Below, one piece after another: positions 16,456 to 24,971 of a DNA stretch of 64,000 bases (its first letter is position 1; every line of letters starts with the position of its first letter). Origin of the DNA: Arthrobacter sp. Soil763 (GTDB taxonomy: Bacteria; Actinomycetota; Actinomycetes; Actinomycetales; Micrococcaceae); the NCBI RefSeq assembly GCF_001428365.1, contig NZ_LMSH01000003.1, positions 1-64,000 of the forward strand, written 5' to 3'. The translations under genes were made by a program, and so were the position numbers. The notes below the pieces were generated by a model. The model did not search any database and had not been told where the DNA came from. It saw nothing but the letters and a program-made list of their open reading frames with translations.

Positions 16456-18264
16456 ATGAATCCGGCGGCCCCCTCCCCCGCCCTTGCCGGCTACGGGCTG
16501 CTGGGCGACACCCGCACCGCCGCCCTGGTGTCCGCCGACGGCGGCATCGATTGGCTCTGCGCGCCGACCTTCGACGGCGACCCCGTCTTCGGCGCCCTGC
16601 TCGGCGGCCCGAAGGCCGGCACCTTCCGCGCCGGTCCCGCCCGGCCGGCGCACCGGCTCGGCCGCCGCTACCGCCCGCACACCGCCACGCTCGAGACGGC
16701 CTGGACCACCGACGGCGGAACGCTGACCCTCACCGAGGCGATGATCGGGGAAGTCGCCGGGCAACTGCTGCCCACCACCCTCCTGGTGCGGCGGCTGGAG
16801 GCGGCGGACGCGCCGGTGCGGGCCGCCGTCGTCTTTGATCCGCGCCTCGGCGAGCGCCACGGCCGCCCGCGGGTCCGTCCGGGGCCGCACCTGGTCTGCG
16901 AGTGGGGTGCCCTGGCCATGTCGCTGGGCTGCAGCGGCGGGCTGCGGGTGGAGCCGGGCACGACGGCGGAGGTCACCGTGGTGCCCGGGCGTCCGGTGGT
17001 GCTGGTGCTCGCCCTGGCGTACGCGGAACCGCTGGTCTGGGTGGATCCCGAGGCCGCGTGGGAGCTGGTCGACGCCGATGAACGGCGCTGGCAGGAGTGG
17101 ACGTCCGGGGTCAGCAACGGCGTCCCGTTCCGTGACGCGGTGCTGCGCAGCCTGCTGACGCTGAAGCTGCTGACCTATTCCCCGTCGGGCGCGCCCGTGG
17201 CGGCGCCCACGACCTCCCTGCCGGAGGACCCCGGCGGCGTCCGGAACTGGGACTACCGGTACGCCTGGCCGCGCGACGCCAGCATCGGGATCGCGGCGTT
17301 CCTCGCCCTGGGCAAGGACGGCGAGGCCCTGAACTTCCTGAACTGGCTCCTGCACGCCAGCCGGCTGCAACGGCCCCGGCTGCCGGCCCTGCTGACGCTG
17401 ACCGGCGGGCACGTTCCCCGCGAGCGCACGCTGCAGCGCTGGCCCGGGTACGCCTGCAGCGCGCCGGTGCGGACGGGCAACGGCGCCGCGCACCAGCACC
17501 AGCTCGACGGCTACGGCTGGGTCCTGGACGCCGCGTGGAACCTCGTCGGGCAGGGGCACCGGCTCAATTCGGAGACGTGGCGGGCGATGCGCGGCTTCAC
17601 CGACCTCGTGGCGCGGCGCTGGCCGGAACCGGATGCCGGCATCTGGGAGATCCGCGACGACCCGGCCCACCATGCGCACTCGAAAATCATGGGCTGGCTG
17701 GCCCTGGACCGGGCGCTACGGATCGCGGACTCCCACCGGATCAGCGCCCGACGGCGGCGCCGCTGGGACACGGCGCGGGCCGCCCTCACCGCGGACATCC
17801 GCGCCCGGGGATTCGACCCAGCCCGGAACACTTACACCCGCTCCTACGGCTCGCCCGATCTGGACTCGGCGCTGCTGATCCTGCCGGTGACCGGCTTCGA
17901 GGCGCCGGGTTCGGCGCGGTTGCGCGGCACGGTCGATGCCGTCGCCGCGGAACTCTCCGCCGGCTACCCTCTCCTCTACCGCTACCCGCCCGGCCGGGAC
18001 GGACTGCCCGGGGACGAGGGCGCCTTCCTGCCCTGCTCCTTCTGGCTGGTCCAGGCCCTGGCCCTGACCGGAAGGACCGCGGAGGCGGCGGGGCTGTTCG
18101 ACGCGCTGCTGGGTCTCGGCGGCCCGCTCGGTCTGTTCAGTGAGGAAGCCGATCCGGGCACCGGGGCCCTGCTCGGGAACTACCCCCAGGCGCTGACCCA
18201 CGCCGCGCTGGTCCAGGCCGCGCTGGCCCTCCGGGATGCCGCGCGCCAGGTGCCGGAATTGTGA
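16456..18264 (+). CDS. Glycoside hydrolase family 15 (glucoamylase or trehalase type)
   Basis: A 602-residue enzyme with the N-terminal beta domain of bacterial GH15 proteins (YGLLGDTRTAALVSADGGIDWLC) and an (alpha/alpha)6 catalytic domain. Conserved segments are RNWDYRYAWPRDAS (263-276), YGWVLDA (353-359), DAGIWEIR with general acid Glu398, and the C-terminal LFSEEADPGTGALLGNYPQALTH containing the second catalytic Glu. There is no signal peptide, so it is cytoplasmic. Actinobacterial members include trehalases as well as glucoamylases; the exact sugar is undecided. It probably forms a unit with the membrane gene 23 bases upstream. The ribosome-binding site is weak (GAAAG). Confidence 0.92.
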   Translation: MNPAAPSPALAGYGLLGDTRTAALVSADGGIDWLCAPTFDGDPVFGALLGGPKAGTFRAGPARPAHRLGRRYRPHTATLETAWTTDGGTLTLTEAMIGEVAGQLLPTTLLVRRLEAADAPVRAAVVFDPRLGERHGRPRVRPGPHLVCEWGALAMSLGCSGGLRVEPGTTAEVTVVPGRPVVLVLALAYAEPLVWVDPEAAWELVDADERRWQEWTSGVSNGVPFRDAVLRSLLTLKLLTYSPSGAPVAAPTTSLPEDPGGVRNWDYRYAWPRDASIGIAAFLALGKDGEALNFLNWLLHASRLQRPRLPALLTLTGGHVPRERTLQRWPGYACSAPVRTGNGAAHQHQLDGYGWVLDAAWNLVGQGHRLNSETWRAMRGFTDLVARRWPEPDAGIWEIRDDPAHHAHSKIMGWLALDRALRIADSHRISARRRRRWDTARAALTADIRARGFDPARNTYTRSYGSPDLDSALLILPVTGFEAPGSARLRGTVDAVAAELSAGYPLLYRYPPGRDGLPGDEGAFLPCSFWLVQALALTGRTAEAAGLFDALLGLGGPLGLFSEEADPGTGALLGNYPQALTHAALVQAALALRDAARQVPEL

Positions 18265-18417
18265 AACCGGGACGTCCTCAGCTGGGGGCCATGACGACAC
18301 CCAGGGCCGGCCGCAGCACGTTAGGTTCCCGCGTCGCGCAGGCGGTGCAGACGCTCACGCCGGGGTGAGCCCCGCCGTCGCAGCATCCCGGCCGGGGCCC
18401 GGCAACGCTGAAGCCGG

Positions 18418-19266
18418 CTAGAGGCAGCTCGGCTGGTACGCCGGATCGACGGGGCCGGAGGCCTGTGCCAGGGCGCGGGCCACGAACTGGTGCACCACGG
18501 GGTCGTTCGGCGTCTGGTCGTGTTCGAAGACGTCGGCCGGGCACTTGTCCTGGATGGTGATGTTCGTGACCTGTTTCGCCGTGCCGCTAAGGAACTGGCT
18601 GTTGTAGGGAATCACCACCTCGTCGTAGACCGTGGAGAGGATGGTGTACGACGGTCCGGCAACGGTGTCACCGATGGAGTTCAGCTGCTGCATAAAGGTT
18701 GACCCTGCCTGCTGGTCGGCGCAGGACGCGCAGTTCAAGGCGGTGTAGTCCGGCGGCGGGAGGAAATCCGGCGGCGGGACGATCAGGCCTTTCGTGCCGT
18801 GGTTTGAGGGTGCGATGCCCACCAGGTGGTGGACGTACTTGGCTCCGCCGAGGAAGCCCATGTAGTAGCGGGGCATCATGCCGCCCTGGCTGTGGCCCAC
18901 TAGGTCCACCTTCTTGGCGCCGGTGGCGGCGCGGACTGCGTCAACGAACGGGGCCAGTTCCTTCGCGGAGTCGGCCACCGGCGCGGTGGCGTAGACGCCG
19001 TTGGTTTCACCGTAGTTGAGGGCGAACACGCAGTACCCCTGGCTCTTCAGGTAGGGCGAGAGGGTGGACCAGTTCTTGGCCATGCTCTCGAAGGTGCCGG
19101 GCACCAGGATGACGGGATAGGGGTGCTCGGCGGACGGCTTGCAGGTCCAGTCGTTGGCGCCGGGCGGGGCGACATCGAGAGTGTCCGCCTGGGCCGGAAC
19201 GGCGGAGAGTGAAGCGGCGAGGGCCGCGGCGGCGACGATGGACAGGGCTCTGGTGAGCAGCGACAT
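18418..19266 (-). CDS. Secreted lipase (EstA/lipase class 2 type alpha/beta hydrolase)
   Basis: A 282-residue secreted hydrolase. A Sec signal peptide (MSLLTRALSIVAAAALAASL then AVPAQA) is followed by the mature enzyme. HPYPVILVPGTFESM holds the oxyanion region, GHSQGG the nucleophilic Ser, and the YDEVVIPYNSQF and HDQTPNDPVVHQFV segments hold the acid and the catalytic His. Paired cysteines (ALNCASCADQ, CKPS, DKC, SCL) fit an extracytoplasmic protein. The frame is open 140 codons upstream but the ATG at 19266, with AGAGG before it, begins the signal peptide. It cleaves acyl esters of medium or long chains. Confidence 0.92.
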   Translation of the reverse strand: MSLLTRALSIVAAAALAASLSAVPAQADTLDVAPPGANDWTCKPSAEHPYPVILVPGTFESMAKNWSTLSPYLKSQGYCVFALNYGETNGVYATAPVADSAKELAPFVDAVRAATGAKKVDLVGHSQGGMMPRYYMGFLGGAKYVHHLVGIAPSNHGTKGLIVPPPDFLPPPDYTALNCASCADQQAGSTFMQQLNSIGDTVAGPSYTILSTVYDEVVIPYNSQFLSGTAKQVTNITIQDKCPADVFEHDQTPNDPVVHQFVARALAQASGPVDPAYQPSCL

Positions 19267-19706
19267 GGAAACCTCTTTGTTCGTGTCGGTGGGTGGTGCC
19301 AGATGGTGTTCTTTCGCAACCGGGGCTTGGCCTCGGTCTTCAATGCTAGGCAGCCAGCAGGCCGGCAGGACCATGGATTTGCACGGATGTGCAGGATTAT
19401 CGGCACGCGGCCGCGTCCTGCCCGCGCCGCGGAACAGAGTCTCCCGCAGTACGAAGTTACTGGTCAGTAGCTTGAGGCGCGTCCAGAACACGCCCTGCGC
19501 GGACGTGTGAGCTGTTGCACAAACGTTCATGAGGTGCGGTTCGAGGACTTCCGCCATGTCGACGCGGCGAAGCTGCCAGAGGCCGCCCACGCGGTTTACT
19601 TGCCGCCGTGCCTTCCGACCGGTGATGATGTGGCGTAGCGCACGACGCGCGACCGGCTCGGGGCCTGGGGATCCCTCAGCTGGCACAGCGCCCCAGAAGG
19701 CTTCCG
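19267..19706. other. Gap between the lipase and NERD genes
   Basis: No complete gene is supported. One plus-strand frame (about 19507-19641, GTG start) reads like protein (HEVRFEDFRHVDAAKLPEAA) but is only 44 codons with no good ribosome-binding site; it may be a gene remnant or a very small gene. The region also holds the promoters of the flanking divergent genes. Confidence 0.4.
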
Positions 19707-20852
19707 TTGCTGCACTTTCCTTCCGCCAATTCGGCCGCCCACCGACCGTCTCCCCGCGATGTTGCCCGGCTGGAGGAGCTGCTCGATGACGACGTCTGGG
19801 CGTTCAGCAACTGCCGGGTGGACGCACCCGGCAAGCCCGTGGCCGAAGTCGACTGGATCTTCTATGACGTCCGGCAGGGCACCATCATGGTCAGCGAGTG
19901 GAAGGGATTCCCCCAGCGCGTCGCACTCGCGACCGACACCGGCACGCCGTGGCTGCTGGAGGGCGGCATGGCCGTGCCGAATCCGATCGAGCAGGTGTCG
20001 CGGCAGCTCGACGCCGTCCGTGCAGCCCTGCGCGGCGGCATCCTCCCCCAGCACTTCCCAGCGTTCGACGCGCTGCAGTTGCGCATCGTGCAGAGCGTCT
20101 ACTCCCCGCAGGTGGACCGGAGCACCACCATTGAGCGGATCCGCTGGGGCAAGGTGTACGGCGACCTGCCGGAACTGGCTGCGGTGATTGCGAACTCGTC
20201 CAGCCCGGCTCCGCTGTTGCTGCCCGACGACGGCGCCCGGCTTGCGCTGGCCGGGGCGCTGTGTGCACTGTTCCGCACCACTCTCCCTCCCGAGGCAGAG
20301 ACCAGACTGAGCGTTGCACCCAAGGGCGGAGACTCCGACGTCGTCCTCCGCATCAGCGCCATCCACCGGCAGATCGCGGAGCTGCACGCGGAACTCGCCG
20401 ACCTGATCATCATCGCCGCCGGCGCGGTCACCAAGCCGGCACAGCCGCCGGCCGTCGGCACGGCACCCCGGGCAGCGGTGAAGGACGCGCCTCCTAAGGC
20501 GAACGCTGCGCCCGCAGCGGCCTCCAAGACCCCGGCGCTCACCGAGTACCAGCGCATGCAAGCGCATCTGACGCGAAGCTTCCAGGGAGTCAACGGCAGT
20601 GCAGCCGCGGCAACCAAGGCGCTGGAGCAGGCATGGAGGTCGGTCCTGGGCGACCCTCTGCTGCACGGCGAATCGGGCATCAGCGTGTCCCTGTTCGGCA
20701 ACGTGGGAACGCCGCTGGTGAAGGAGCACCATGGGTCCCTTCCGAAGGTTCTCGGCATGCCGCTGCGCAAGTGGTGCGTGCTGCAGGCCGAAGCCGCCGG
20801 CCTGGAGCCGAGGGACGTTCCCGGAAAGCCCTCGAACCTGCGGTTGCGCTGA
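19707..20852 (+). CDS. NERD-domain (PD-(D/E)XK-like) protein with C-terminal OST-HTH/LOTUS-like region
   Basis: A 381-residue protein. The N-terminal 120 residues look like a nuclease-related NERD domain: Asp49 (VDWIFYD) and Glu64-x-Lys66 (SEWKG) give the D...E-x-K catalytic pattern. A long Ala/Pro linker (about 245-280) separates a C-terminal segment (SLPKVLGMPLRKWCVLQAE) that weakly resembles a LOTUS/OST-HTH RNA-binding fold. Start is TTG at 19707, supported by GAAGG seven bases upstream; no ATG is suitably placed. It lies next to an HNH nuclease gene. A nucleic-acid-cleaving or defence role is inference. Confidence 0.6.
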   Translation: MLHFPSANSAAHRPSPRDVARLEELLDDDVWAFSNCRVDAPGKPVAEVDWIFYDVRQGTIMVSEWKGFPQRVALATDTGTPWLLEGGMAVPNPIEQVSRQLDAVRAALRGGILPQHFPAFDALQLRIVQSVYSPQVDRSTTIERIRWGKVYGDLPELAAVIANSSSPAPLLLPDDGARLALAGALCALFRTTLPPEAETRLSVAPKGGDSDVVLRISAIHRQIAELHAELADLIIIAAGAVTKPAQPPAVGTAPRAAVKDAPPKANAAPAAASKTPALTEYQRMQAHLTRSFQGVNGSAAAATKALEQAWRSVLGDPLLHGESGISVSLFGNVGTPLVKEHHGSLPKVLGMPLRKWCVLQAEAAGLEPRDVPGKPSNLRLR

Positions 20853-20987
20853 GCATCGGCGGTCGGCAGCCTGCGCCCTGACAGCTGAGCCTGTCGGGCA
20901 GCCTTGGGCGTTGAACCGGCGGTAGGATTTCCCTGCCCCTTCCAGGGGCAGCAGCTTTCCGGAGCTGAGGATGATGGGGGCAACTCA

Positions 20988-21557
20988 ATGAAGGACTTGA
21001 AGCGCATTTACTGGACCCGCGTGGGACTACGGCTGGCATTCGCAGCCACGATGATGTGGCTGGCCGTGTCGCTTGCTCTGGCCTTCATACCGAAGACAAG
21101 CGCCGGCACCAAAACGTCCACCGTGTCAGAGGTATTCCGTGGGATGGTGGACGGTGTCGTGGCTGCGGTGATACTGCCTGGCCTGCTCGCCATCGTCCTC
21201 ACAGTTATCGCGGGCGTTATCACCGCTCGGGACGTCCGACGCCGGGATCCGGCGCGGCGCTTCACTCGCCAGCAGCGCCGGGAAGGAATGGCACGCGCCG
21301 GCGGCCAGTGCGAGATGGAGGCAGGTCTCGGCCGCCGCTGCTCACGGCCCGCTGAGCACGGCGACCACTTCTACCCGTGGTCTAAAGGCGGGTCCACCAG
21401 CCTGCAAAACTTTGTTGCCTCCTGCGCCAGATGCAACCGGGCCAAGGGTGCCAGGGTTCCGTCGCCGCGCCAGCAGGAACGGCTGGAACGACGACGATTG
21501 GGCTACCTGGCGCCGGGGGCTGCACTAAGCGTCGGCGAACGCCAGCCGCTCCCCTGA
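20988..21557 (+). CDS. Membrane-anchored HNH endonuclease
   Basis: A 189-residue protein. Two hydrophobic segments (about residues 12-34 and 54-80) form an N-terminal membrane hairpin, followed by a basic linker (RDVRRRDPARRFTRQQRREG) and an HNH domain. The nuclease part has paired cysteines (CEMEAGLGRRC), HGDHFYPWSKGG with the catalytic-type His-Asp-His, an Asn (SLQNFV) and the CARCN zinc knuckle. The ATG at 20988 has GGGGG eight bases upstream. The combination of membrane anchor with HNH is unusual and suggests action at the membrane on incoming DNA, or on RNA; this is inference. Confidence 0.8.
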   Translation: MKDLKRIYWTRVGLRLAFAATMMWLAVSLALAFIPKTSAGTKTSTVSEVFRGMVDGVVAAVILPGLLAIVLTVIAGVITARDVRRRDPARRFTRQQRREGMARAGGQCEMEAGLGRRCSRPAEHGDHFYPWSKGGSTSLQNFVASCARCNRAKGARVPSPRQQERLERRRLGYLAPGAALSVGERQPLP

Positions 21558-21677
21558 CGTGCAGTGGCGCCCGAACCACCGCGGGGGTCGGCATTATTGC
21601 TCTCGGCGACCCGCGTAAAGCTCGTCAGGGGCCCCAACTTGCCGACTTTAGTCACGCTTCCAGGCCGCACGAACCCG

Positions 21678-22430
21678 TCAATCGATGGGAAACATCGATC
21701 TCGCGGTACGGCCGATGGCGCCGGTCATGGTCGCGTCCACAGCGCCACCTATCACTCCACCGACCAGCGGCACACCCTTCGCCAAAGTGACGAGCGCCCG
21801 TTTTGAGCCGTACTTGGCTAGCAGCATGAAGCCAGCCTTCTTATTGATCTCGCGGATTAGGGCAATCGGGAGCTGCTTGATCGCCTGAATCAACATCTTC
21901 TCACCGACCTTGATGCCGAAAGTTTTCACGATCTGCTGTGCATTCGAGCCCACCGCGACGAGCGTAGCCACCGTTCGTACGTGCGGATCTTTGGGGTCGT
22001 ACCCGCGCAGGTATGCGATTGCCCCCGCTAGGCGTGCATTGATCACGAGGGCGCCCGCCATATTCGCGGGGACGGTCACGGGCATGGCGATGAACCCACC
22101 CAACCCAGTCACGAAGCCGTTGACCCCGGCCGCTTCGACGGACTCGACGATCAGCCTCTTGATCGCCTTTTCGATGTCGTCAACTTCGTACGGCCTGACT
22201 TTCCGTACTGGGTCGGCGTTGGGCTCGTAGCTGGATCCTTGAACGCGGGACAGCCGATCTTCCGCCCACGCCACCGACCCGGTCAGTGGACCCACGCCCG
22301 TGTCGATCACTTTGCCCACCAACTTCAGGAGCTGCCCCGACGCCTTCTCGGCGGCAGACATCGGCGTCTCATCAGACTGCTCGTTTGGGGACTCTGACTG
22401 GAGCGGTTCGATGTGACCAGAATGGGACAT
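21678..22430 (-). CDS. EcsC family protein
   Basis: A 250-residue protein with the EcsC domain (about residues 75-245), named after a Bacillus ABC-transporter accessory protein. The domain includes VNGFVTGLGGFIAMPVTVPANMAG, TLVAVGSNAQQIVKTFGIKVG and the Gly-rich hydrophobic GVPLVGGVIGGAVDATMT tail that may insert into membranes. The first 60 residues are polar and probably disordered. The ATG at 22430 follows AAAGG; the frame is open a further 18 codons. The function is unknown in actinobacteria, where EcsC proteins are often in accessory regions. It converges on the HNH gene. Confidence 0.85.
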   Translation of the reverse strand: MSHSGHIEPLQSESPNEQSDETPMSAAEKASGQLLKLVGKVIDTGVGPLTGSVAWAEDRLSRVQGSSYEPNADPVRKVRPYEVDDIEKAIKRLIVESVEAAGVNGFVTGLGGFIAMPVTVPANMAGALVINARLAGAIAYLRGYDPKDPHVRTVATLVAVGSNAQQIVKTFGIKVGEKMLIQAIKQLPIALIREINKKAGFMLLAKYGSKRALVTLAKGVPLVGGVIGGAVDATMTGAIGRTARSMFPID

Positions 22431-22651
22431 TGGAGACCTTTCGACGGTGCTGACATGATGCGGGGAATCCCGCACATACCGCACGCGTCGGTGAACGTCC
22501 CCCGCACGAACATACAGCCACGCAGGCAGACCGCGGAGGACGATTGTGGCGCGCCATGAAATTGATTACGCGAGATCAAAGATTGTGTCCCCCTCCCTCC
22601 GTGGGAGGCAGCGCCGTTTGGCGTTTCTCCTCTGTGCGCGAGCACTCGTCG

Positions 22652-23590
22652 TTACAGGTAGTCGCCGGCGCGTTCCCGGGCGATTTCGAGCAGCGTGGAG
22701 TGGAAGGCGACTTCGGCTGGGGCGTAGACCTTGTCCTGGCGTTGGGCCAGGAGCACGCGCCGCAGGGGCGCGGCGGAGCCGAGGCTGATCACCCGGACAT
22801 CCGGGTGCTGCAGGGCCACCGCGGTCTTGGGCACCATGGCCACACCCATGCCGACGCTGACCATCGCCTGCGCTTCCTGGTAGTCGTTGGCCAGGAAGCC
22901 GATGGTCGGCTCGAACCCGGCCTCATGGGCGGAGCGCTGCAGGACCTCGACGACGGGGTGGGCCTCCGCGCGGACGATCCAGGATTCCTTGCGGACCTCC
23001 TCCATCCGGATCTCCTCGCGATCGGCCAGCGGATGGCTGCGCGAGACCAGCAGCACCGTGCTCTCCTGGAACACCTCCGTGATCCGGATGGAATCGTCTT
23101 GAAACCGGTTCCACGGGTAGTCCCAGAGCAGGCACAGCCCCGTCACCCCGGACTGCAGGTCGCTGACCAGATCATCGAAGCGCGCGCTGCGCAGGGACAG
23201 GCCGATCGCCGGGTACCGCTTCTTGAACGCCCGAATGACCAGCGGCAGGAAGGACCCGGCGAGCGTCGGGAAGGTGCCGACGGTCAGGGAGCCGCGCTTG
23301 AGGCCGGCGATCTGGTCCAGGTCCGACTGCGCGGCCCGCATCTGCCCGATAATCTTGCGCGCATGGCCGGCGAGGACCTGCCCAGCTTCGGTGGGCACCA
23401 CGCCGCGGGACCGACGGTTTAGCAGTGGCTGCCCGACTTCCTGCTCGAGTTTCCGCAACTGCTGCGAGACCGCGGAGGGCGTATACATCATCAGCTCGGC
23501 CGCGGCGGTGATGGATCCCTGTTCCACCACCTCCACCAAGAGCGCCAGGCGCCGGATATCGAACAATTCCTGGTCAGCATCGTTAAGCAA
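22652..23590 (-). CDS. LysR family transcriptional regulator
   Basis: A 312-residue LysR-type regulator: winged helix at about residues 10-70 (LALLVEVVEQGSITAAAELMMYTPSAVSQQLRKLE) and a substrate-binding domain from about 95 to the end. The start is TTG at 23590, supported by AGAAGG upstream; no other start precedes the helix-turn-helix. It is divergent from the prpF-like and transporter genes, the classical arrangement in which a LysR protein senses the substrate of the neighbouring pathway, here probably a di- or tricarboxylate (inference). Confidence 0.93.
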   Translation of the reverse strand: MLNDADQELFDIRRLALLVEVVEQGSITAAAELMMYTPSAVSQQLRKLEQEVGQPLLNRRSRGVVPTEAGQVLAGHARKIIGQMRAAQSDLDQIAGLKRGSLTVGTFPTLAGSFLPLVIRAFKKRYPAIGLSLRSARFDDLVSDLQSGVTGLCLLWDYPWNRFQDDSIRITEVFQESTVLLVSRSHPLADREEIRMEEVRKESWIVRAEAHPVVEVLQRSAHEAGFEPTIGFLANDYQEAQAMVSVGMGVAMVPKTAVALQHPDVRVISLGSAAPLRRVLLAQRQDKVYAPAEVAFHSTLLEIARERAGDYL

Positions 23591-23763
23591 CGCTATGCCC
23601 TTCTGTTGAATCGGTTAATTCTATACATTCCCCGCGTGATGCGCGGCACTTAGCGCCCCGTTTCCGACGGAGGCGCTCTCCAAGCAGGGCGCTTGGCCCA
23701 GTAACAGCACTGAATGAAGCGTCACTACAGTCCCGTGCAGATATCCAACCTTGTCTTCATTTG

Positions 23764-23775
23764 TGATCTGGATCA
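23764..23775. promoter_or_regulatory. Inverted repeat TGATC-TG-GATCA upstream of the prpF-like gene
   Basis: Perfect 5-bp arms with a 2-base spacer, flanked by TTTG on the left and CAAA some bases to the right, lie 66 bases before the prpF start in the divergent LysR region. It is a candidate LysR operator. Confidence 0.4.
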
Positions 23776-23840
23776 ATCTCAAATCAAGCCCCTGACACCT
23801 CGGGGCGGAACAGAAGCAGAATCGAAGCTAGGAACAGACC

Positions 23841-24959
23841 ATGAAGATCGAAGCGGAGTGGATGCGCGGAGGCACCAGCAAATGCTGGGTCTTCGAAACA
23901 GGCCAGCTGGACGACACCGGGACCAGCCCGGACGTGCTGCTGCCCCGGCTGTTCGGCAGCCCCGACCACCGGCAGATCGACGGCGTCGGCGGCGCCACCT
24001 CCACCACCAGCAAGGCGATGATCCTGCACCGCCCCGCCGACGCCGGCGTCGACGTCGAATTCACCTTCGCCCAGGTGGGCATCGAGGAAGCCGCCGTGGA
24101 CTGGGGCAGCAACTGCGGCAACTGCTCCGCCGTCGTCGGGCTGTACGCGATCGAAAAGGGCTGGGTGGTCCCCGACGGCGACGTCACCCGGATCGTCACC
24201 CGCAACACCAACACCGGCCAGATCATCATCCAGCGGGTGGCGACACCGGCCGGCGCCCTGCCGATCGTCCCGCAGGCCCAGATGCCCGGCGTCCCCTTCC
24301 CCGGCTACCGGGTGGGCCTCGGATTCCTCGACCCGGCCGGCAAGACCACCGGCCGGCTGCTTCCCACCGGCTCGGCCACGGACACCATCCTCGCCGGCGG
24401 GACCCGCTGGTCCGTGTCCATGGTCGACGCCGGAGCGCCGGTCGTGATGCTGCGTGCGGAGGAGCTGGGCCTGGACCCGGAGCGCCACGCCGGCTGGACC
24501 GCCGGACTGGAACTGCAGCTGGACACCCTGGAACACATCCGCCGCCAGGCCGCCGTGCGGATGGGGCTCGCGGCAACGCCCGGCGAGGCTGCCCGCGCCG
24601 TCCCCAAGGTCGCCGTCGTCGCCGCCCCGGCGCGCACCGACGCGGAGGCCGACGTCGCCGTCGTCATGCTCTCGATGGGCAAGCCGCACCCGGCCCTGGC
24701 CATCACCGGCAGCATCGCCCTGACCCTCGCTGCCCGCACCCCGGGCACGCTGCTGGGCGACATCACCGGCGGCACCGTCGGACCCACGCTGCGGTTGCGC
24801 ACCCCGGCTGGGGTCATTGAAACCTGGAGCGAGGAACGGGACGGGCACCTGCTCGTCGGCGTCGACCGCACCGCCCGCACCATCGCCACCACCACCATCC
24901 ACCTGCCCGAGGCCCTCGGCACCGCCGTCGACGCCTCCCTTGCCAGCGCTACTCGATGA
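23841..24959 (+). CDS. PrpF family isomerase (aconitate/oxalomesaconate-type)
   Basis: A 372-residue protein of the PrpF family, diaminopimelate-epimerase-fold enzymes that isomerise unsaturated tricarboxylates such as 2-methylaconitate or 4-oxalomesaconate. The family start MRGGTSK is near residue 8, GVGGATSTTSKAM follows, and the DWGSNCGNCSA segment carries the catalytic-type Cys. The C-terminal part includes MGKPHPALAITGSIALT. It is 12 bases upstream of the transporter gene and divergent from LysR, so it probably processes an imported tricarboxylate. Which acid is handled cannot be decided here. Confidence 0.9.
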   Translation: MKIEAEWMRGGTSKCWVFETGQLDDTGTSPDVLLPRLFGSPDHRQIDGVGGATSTTSKAMILHRPADAGVDVEFTFAQVGIEEAAVDWGSNCGNCSAVVGLYAIEKGWVVPDGDVTRIVTRNTNTGQIIIQRVATPAGALPIVPQAQMPGVPFPGYRVGLGFLDPAGKTTGRLLPTGSATDTILAGGTRWSVSMVDAGAPVVMLRAEELGLDPERHAGWTAGLELQLDTLEHIRRQAAVRMGLAATPGEAARAVPKVAVVAAPARTDAEADVAVVMLSMGKPHPALAITGSIALTLAARTPGTLLGDITGGTVGPTLRLRTPAGVIETWSEERDGHLLVGVDRTARTIATTTIHLPEALGTAVDASLASATR

Positions 24960-24971
24960 GGAGAAAGCATC

